Below are positions 14,827 to 16,654 of a stretch of DNA of 16,654 bases, one piece after another (the stretch's first letter is position 1; every line of letters begins with the position of its first letter). This DNA comes from JBDSTZ01 sp039927975 (GTDB lineage Bacteria; Pseudomonadota; Gammaproteobacteria; Burkholderiales; Burkholderiaceae_D). A model generated the notes under the pieces. That model was not told the DNA's origin, made no database searches, and was given only the letters and a program-made list of their open reading frames with translations. A program made the position numbers and the translations under genes. The stretch is taken from NCBI GenBank assembly GCA_039927975.1, contig JBDSTZ010000194.1, forward strand, positions 1 to 16,654, read 5' to 3'.

Positions 14827-14856
14827 TCGTCCGGTCCCATACCGGACGATGTTCGT
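14827..14856 (+). terminator. Hairpin downstream of the reductase gene, candidate terminator
   Basis: TCGTCCGGT (14827-14835) and ACCGGACGA (14841-14849) form a perfect 9-bp stem with a 5-nt loop (CCCAT), 67 nt after the reductase stop. A short T/G-rich stretch (TGTTCGTT) follows; it lacks a proper T-run, so termination is plausible but not certain. Confidence 0.45.
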
Positions 14857-14913
14857 TGGCTTGCATTCGCCCTGCGGCTGGCCGTTGCTGCTGACCGCGC
14901 TCCGCTAAGTGCT

Positions 14914-15101
14914 CACCGCCAACCGCTGCCCGCTGCCCGCTGCCCGCTGCCCGCTGCCCGCTGCCCGCTGACCGCTGACCGCTGACCGTTCTCCGTTCTC
15001 CGCTCGCCGCAACCGTTAACCGCTCACCGCTCACCGCTCACCGCTCACCGCTAACCGCTCACCGCTCACCGCTCTCCGCTCTCAGCTCTCAGCTCTCCGC
15101 C
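14914..15101. repeat. Degenerate heptanucleotide tandem repeat array
   Basis: About 26 seven-base units are stacked here around an invariant CCG core. The first block is mostly GCCCGCT (six consecutive copies from about 14928), then GACCGCT/GACCGTT and CTCCGTT/CTCCGCT; after a one-base phase slip near 15010 come ACCGCTC units (about eight, one reading ACCGCTA), then TCCGCTC and TCAGCTC variants. The unit is 7 nt, so copy-number change would shift any reading frame, but no coding use is visible. The block-wise homogeneity with transitions between variants fits slipped-strand expansion. There are no spacers, so it is not a CRISPR array. Confidence 0.9.
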
Positions 15102-15558
15102 ACTTCTCTCCACTCATCGCTGTCATCGCGCGCGTCGCAAGGACCACATTCCCGCTCCGCATGAAACTCGTCAGGCCGATTTGATGATCCACCTGTTGAC
15201 GGAATATCCAGCGCGCCCTGCGACCCCAACGCGACATTTCCGCCCAAGCGCTGCCGCTAGAGGCGACATCGTCATCTTCTTGGTCCGCGCATTCGCCGAC
15301 TGATGTTTTTACGTCACATTCGAGCAGCTTGTTGCATAGTGGCCGCTGAGTGCTTCCGCCATTCCGGGCGCTGCTTCCGATTCCCGCGCAATACCAAACC
15401 GGCCTGACCACTTCCCCCGTCCGTCCCGCGATCGTACCCCGCCGCATACCATGCACGCCGCATACGCCCTCGGCCCGAGCGCCACTTAAAGCCAGGTTAT
15501 CCGCATTTCCCTGCAATTCCGCAACGTATTGCCGTACGGCATCTATTAAGATTTCCAT
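15082..15558 (-). pseudogene. Possible degraded four-helix-bundle (23S rRNA intervening-sequence type) gene remnant
   Basis: On the minus strand a 158-codon open frame runs into the heptamer array. Near its end, bases 15157-15177 encode GLTSFMR, preceded by an F-R-Q-Q and followed by aliphatic residues. This resembles the GLTSQ-[IM]-R motif of four-helix-bundle proteins, and the tail (SGEKWRRAES) resembles repeat-derived C-termini often seen on such genes. The remainder of the frame has no recognisable family and no clear ribosome site, so an intact gene is doubtful. Nothing else is supported in 15241-15560 on either strand. Chance similarity is a real alternative. Confidence 0.25.
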
Positions 15559-15570
15559 AGGGAAACGCTA

Positions 15571-15607
15571 TTGACTTTGTGATCTTGATGATTCTTCAAT
15601 GAATCAT
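15571..15607 (+). promoter_or_regulatory. Candidate promoter with overlapping palindrome in an AT-rich leader
   Basis: TTGACT (15571-15576) and TTCAAT (15595-15600) are spaced by 18 nt, a plausible sigma-70 promoter. The second hexamer is exactly the loop of a perfect inverted repeat, ATGATTC (15588-15594) and GAATCAT (15601-15607), which could be an operator covering the -10. The leader to the next start (about 15541-15720) is clearly more AT-rich than the rest of the window, and 113 nt of untranslated leader would follow. Confidence 0.35.
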
Positions 15608-15720
15608 TTGATAAAGAGAGGGCGAAAAGGATGCGTCCTCGACACATGACTTTCTGGAGGAACATTGATAATTAACATATTCGCTTTCACATTTAATGTT
15701 TTTTCAACAAGGAGCCCGTC

Positions 15721-16515
15721 ATGAACCCCTACCAAGATTTCCTTGCAAGCCGCGCCCATCAGGCCGCCGCGCCGCAAGACTCCGGCTCCGTCACGCCTCA
15801 GATGGTGACCGAACGCCTGCCTTTCACCATCAAGCGGGTCGAGACCGAGGACGCGCTGCTCAAGGCCGTGCGAATTCGCCAGGCCGCCTACGCCCGCCAC
15901 ATTCCCGCCTTCGCCAAGACGCTCGGCGCGCCGGAAGCGGGCGACTACGCAGCCGGCTCGGTGGTCTTCCTGGCCGAATCGAAACTCGACGGCAGCCCGC
16001 TGGGCAGCCTGCGCGTCCAGACCAATTTGTTGCATCCGCTCTCGGTCGAGGACTCCGTGCACTTGCCCGACTGGCTGCAGGGACGCCGCTTGGCCGAGGT
16101 CACCCGCCTGGGTATCGACGAGGGCAGGGTCGGCCGCATGGTCAAAACGGCATTGTTGAAGGCATGTGTGCAATATTGCGAAGACAACAGTATCGAATGG
16201 GCGCTGGCCACCGGCCGCTCGCCCATCGACCGCCAATATGAACAGTTGTTGTTCGTCGACGTCATCGCCGATAAACAGCCAATTCCTTTGCGGCATGTTG
16301 GCAATATCCCACACCGCATCATGGCCTTTGAAATCGCCACCCTAGAGGCGCGCTGGCAGGCAGCCAAGCATCCTTTGTTGAATTTCTTCTGCTATACGCG
16401 GCATCCTGACATCGATATCACTGCAAAAATGGAGGCGCCTCTTGGCTACGCGGCAGCGATTTCGGACGCCAGCGAGCTGTCGGATTTCCATATTGACAAA
16501 CGTGTCGCCGCTTAA
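15721..16515 (+). CDS. FeeM-like N-acyltransferase (N-acyl amino acid synthase family candidate)
   Basis: A 264-residue protein with a strong ribosome site (AAGGAG, 15709-15714, 6 nt before ATG). There is no signal peptide; the first 30 residues look disordered. The core resembles the GNAT-type fold of FeeM and LuxI-like acyl transferases: RIRQAAYARHIP (51-62), where LuxI-like proteins have an R-x-x-V-F/Y entry, LGSLRVQTN (about 98-106), and AEVTRLGIDEG (125-135) with E126 and R129, then a helix VKTALLKACVQYCEDN and ALATGRSPIDRQYEQLLF. FeeM transfers acyl chains from acyl-carrier protein to amino acids. The assignment is from general pattern, not a certain motif; the product and role (signal, surfactant or lipid) are unknown. 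It has its own AT-rich leader and appears monocistronic. Confidence 0.55.
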   Translation: MNPYQDFLASRAHQAAAPQDSGSVTPQMVTERLPFTIKRVETEDALLKAVRIRQAAYARHIPAFAKTLGAPEAGDYAAGSVVFLAESKLDGSPLGSLRVQTNLLHPLSVEDSVHLPDWLQGRRLAEVTRLGIDEGRVGRMVKTALLKACVQYCEDNSIEWALATGRSPIDRQYEQLLFVDVIADKQPIPLRHVGNIPHRIMAFEIATLEARWQAAKHPLLNFFCYTRHPDIDITAKMEAPLGYAAAISDASELSDFHIDKRVAA

Positions 16516-16654
16516 TTTTATATATTGCATGACGGCATCACTGCGACGCTGTATCCTTTGCCTTGAGTCCTTGTCGCGCAGTTGCGACAGCCGGGACCTG
16601 CCATCGGATAACCGTCATGCCAGAGTCGTTGAAACTGTTACATAAAACATGGCC
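16516..16654. other. 3' flank of the acyltransferase gene
   Basis: No gene is supported within these 139 nt. TGTCGC (16572-16577) and GCGACA (16584-16589) make a short 6-bp hairpin without a T-run, a weak terminator candidate. ATG codons at 16618 and near the right edge could begin a gene that lies outside the window. Confidence 0.3.

Noticed and set aside
14780..15034. Minus-strand small frame with SGQRAAGSGQR-type repeats
   Set aside because: It is a read-through of the heptamer repeat with no ribosome site or conserved part.
14914..15101. CRISPR array
   Set aside because: Units are 7 nt, contiguous and without spacers, and no cas gene is nearby.

Overview
The window is high-GC DNA with dense, mostly plus-strand genes, good Shine-Dalgarno sites and a gene mix (SapC family, DUF1566/Lcl-type surface proteins, DinB, AcuI-type reductase, FeeM-like acyltransferase) that fits a betaproteobacterium. 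Oxalobacteraceae (Massilia/Duganella/Janthinobacterium group) is the best guess. This is inference from gene content and composition; there is no rRNA or other phylogenetic marker here. No tRNA, rRNA, CRISPR array or intact insertion sequence was seen.

Layout. (1) 1-2481: two DUF1566 (Lcl C-terminal-like) secreted proteins, the first truncated by the window edge and preceded by a Calx-beta-like domain and a polyglycine linker, then a SapC-family gene and a strong 16-bp hairpin. (2) 2617-11195: a tight five-gene operon encoding a TolC-family outer-membrane channel, a small periplasmic adaptor, a GAF-TM-HlyD fusion, a fusion of a PqqD-like domain, an M50 metalloprotease and a HlyD domain, and a full-length but catalytically degenerate SecA homologue. 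(3) 11395-12003, minus strand: a secreted glutamine-rich coiled-coil protein. (4) 12214-14759: a GNAT acetyltransferase, a small hypothetical, a DinB-family protein and an AcuI/YhdH-type reductase. (5) 14760-15720: a non-coding stretch with a hairpin, a long degenerate heptanucleotide tandem repeat, a possible four-helix-bundle gene remnant and an AT-rich leader. (6) 15721-16515: a FeeM-like N-acyltransferase candidate.

The centre of interest is the 2617-11195 operon. It has parts for an envelope-spanning conduit (TolC plus three HlyD-type adaptors), a membrane-embedded protease with a peptide-recognition-like N-terminus, and a SecA paralogue that keeps the SecA fold signature through NBD1, PPXD and NBD2 but has lost the Walker A lysine, the DEVD box and the motif VI arginines. 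No ABC transporter, RND pump or other obvious energiser is in the operon. My working hypothesis is an uncharacterised export/processing system in which the SecA-like protein acts as a non-hydrolysing targeting factor or chaperone and the upstream DUF1566 and SapC proteins are candidate clients. The homology is read from the sequence; the function is inference.
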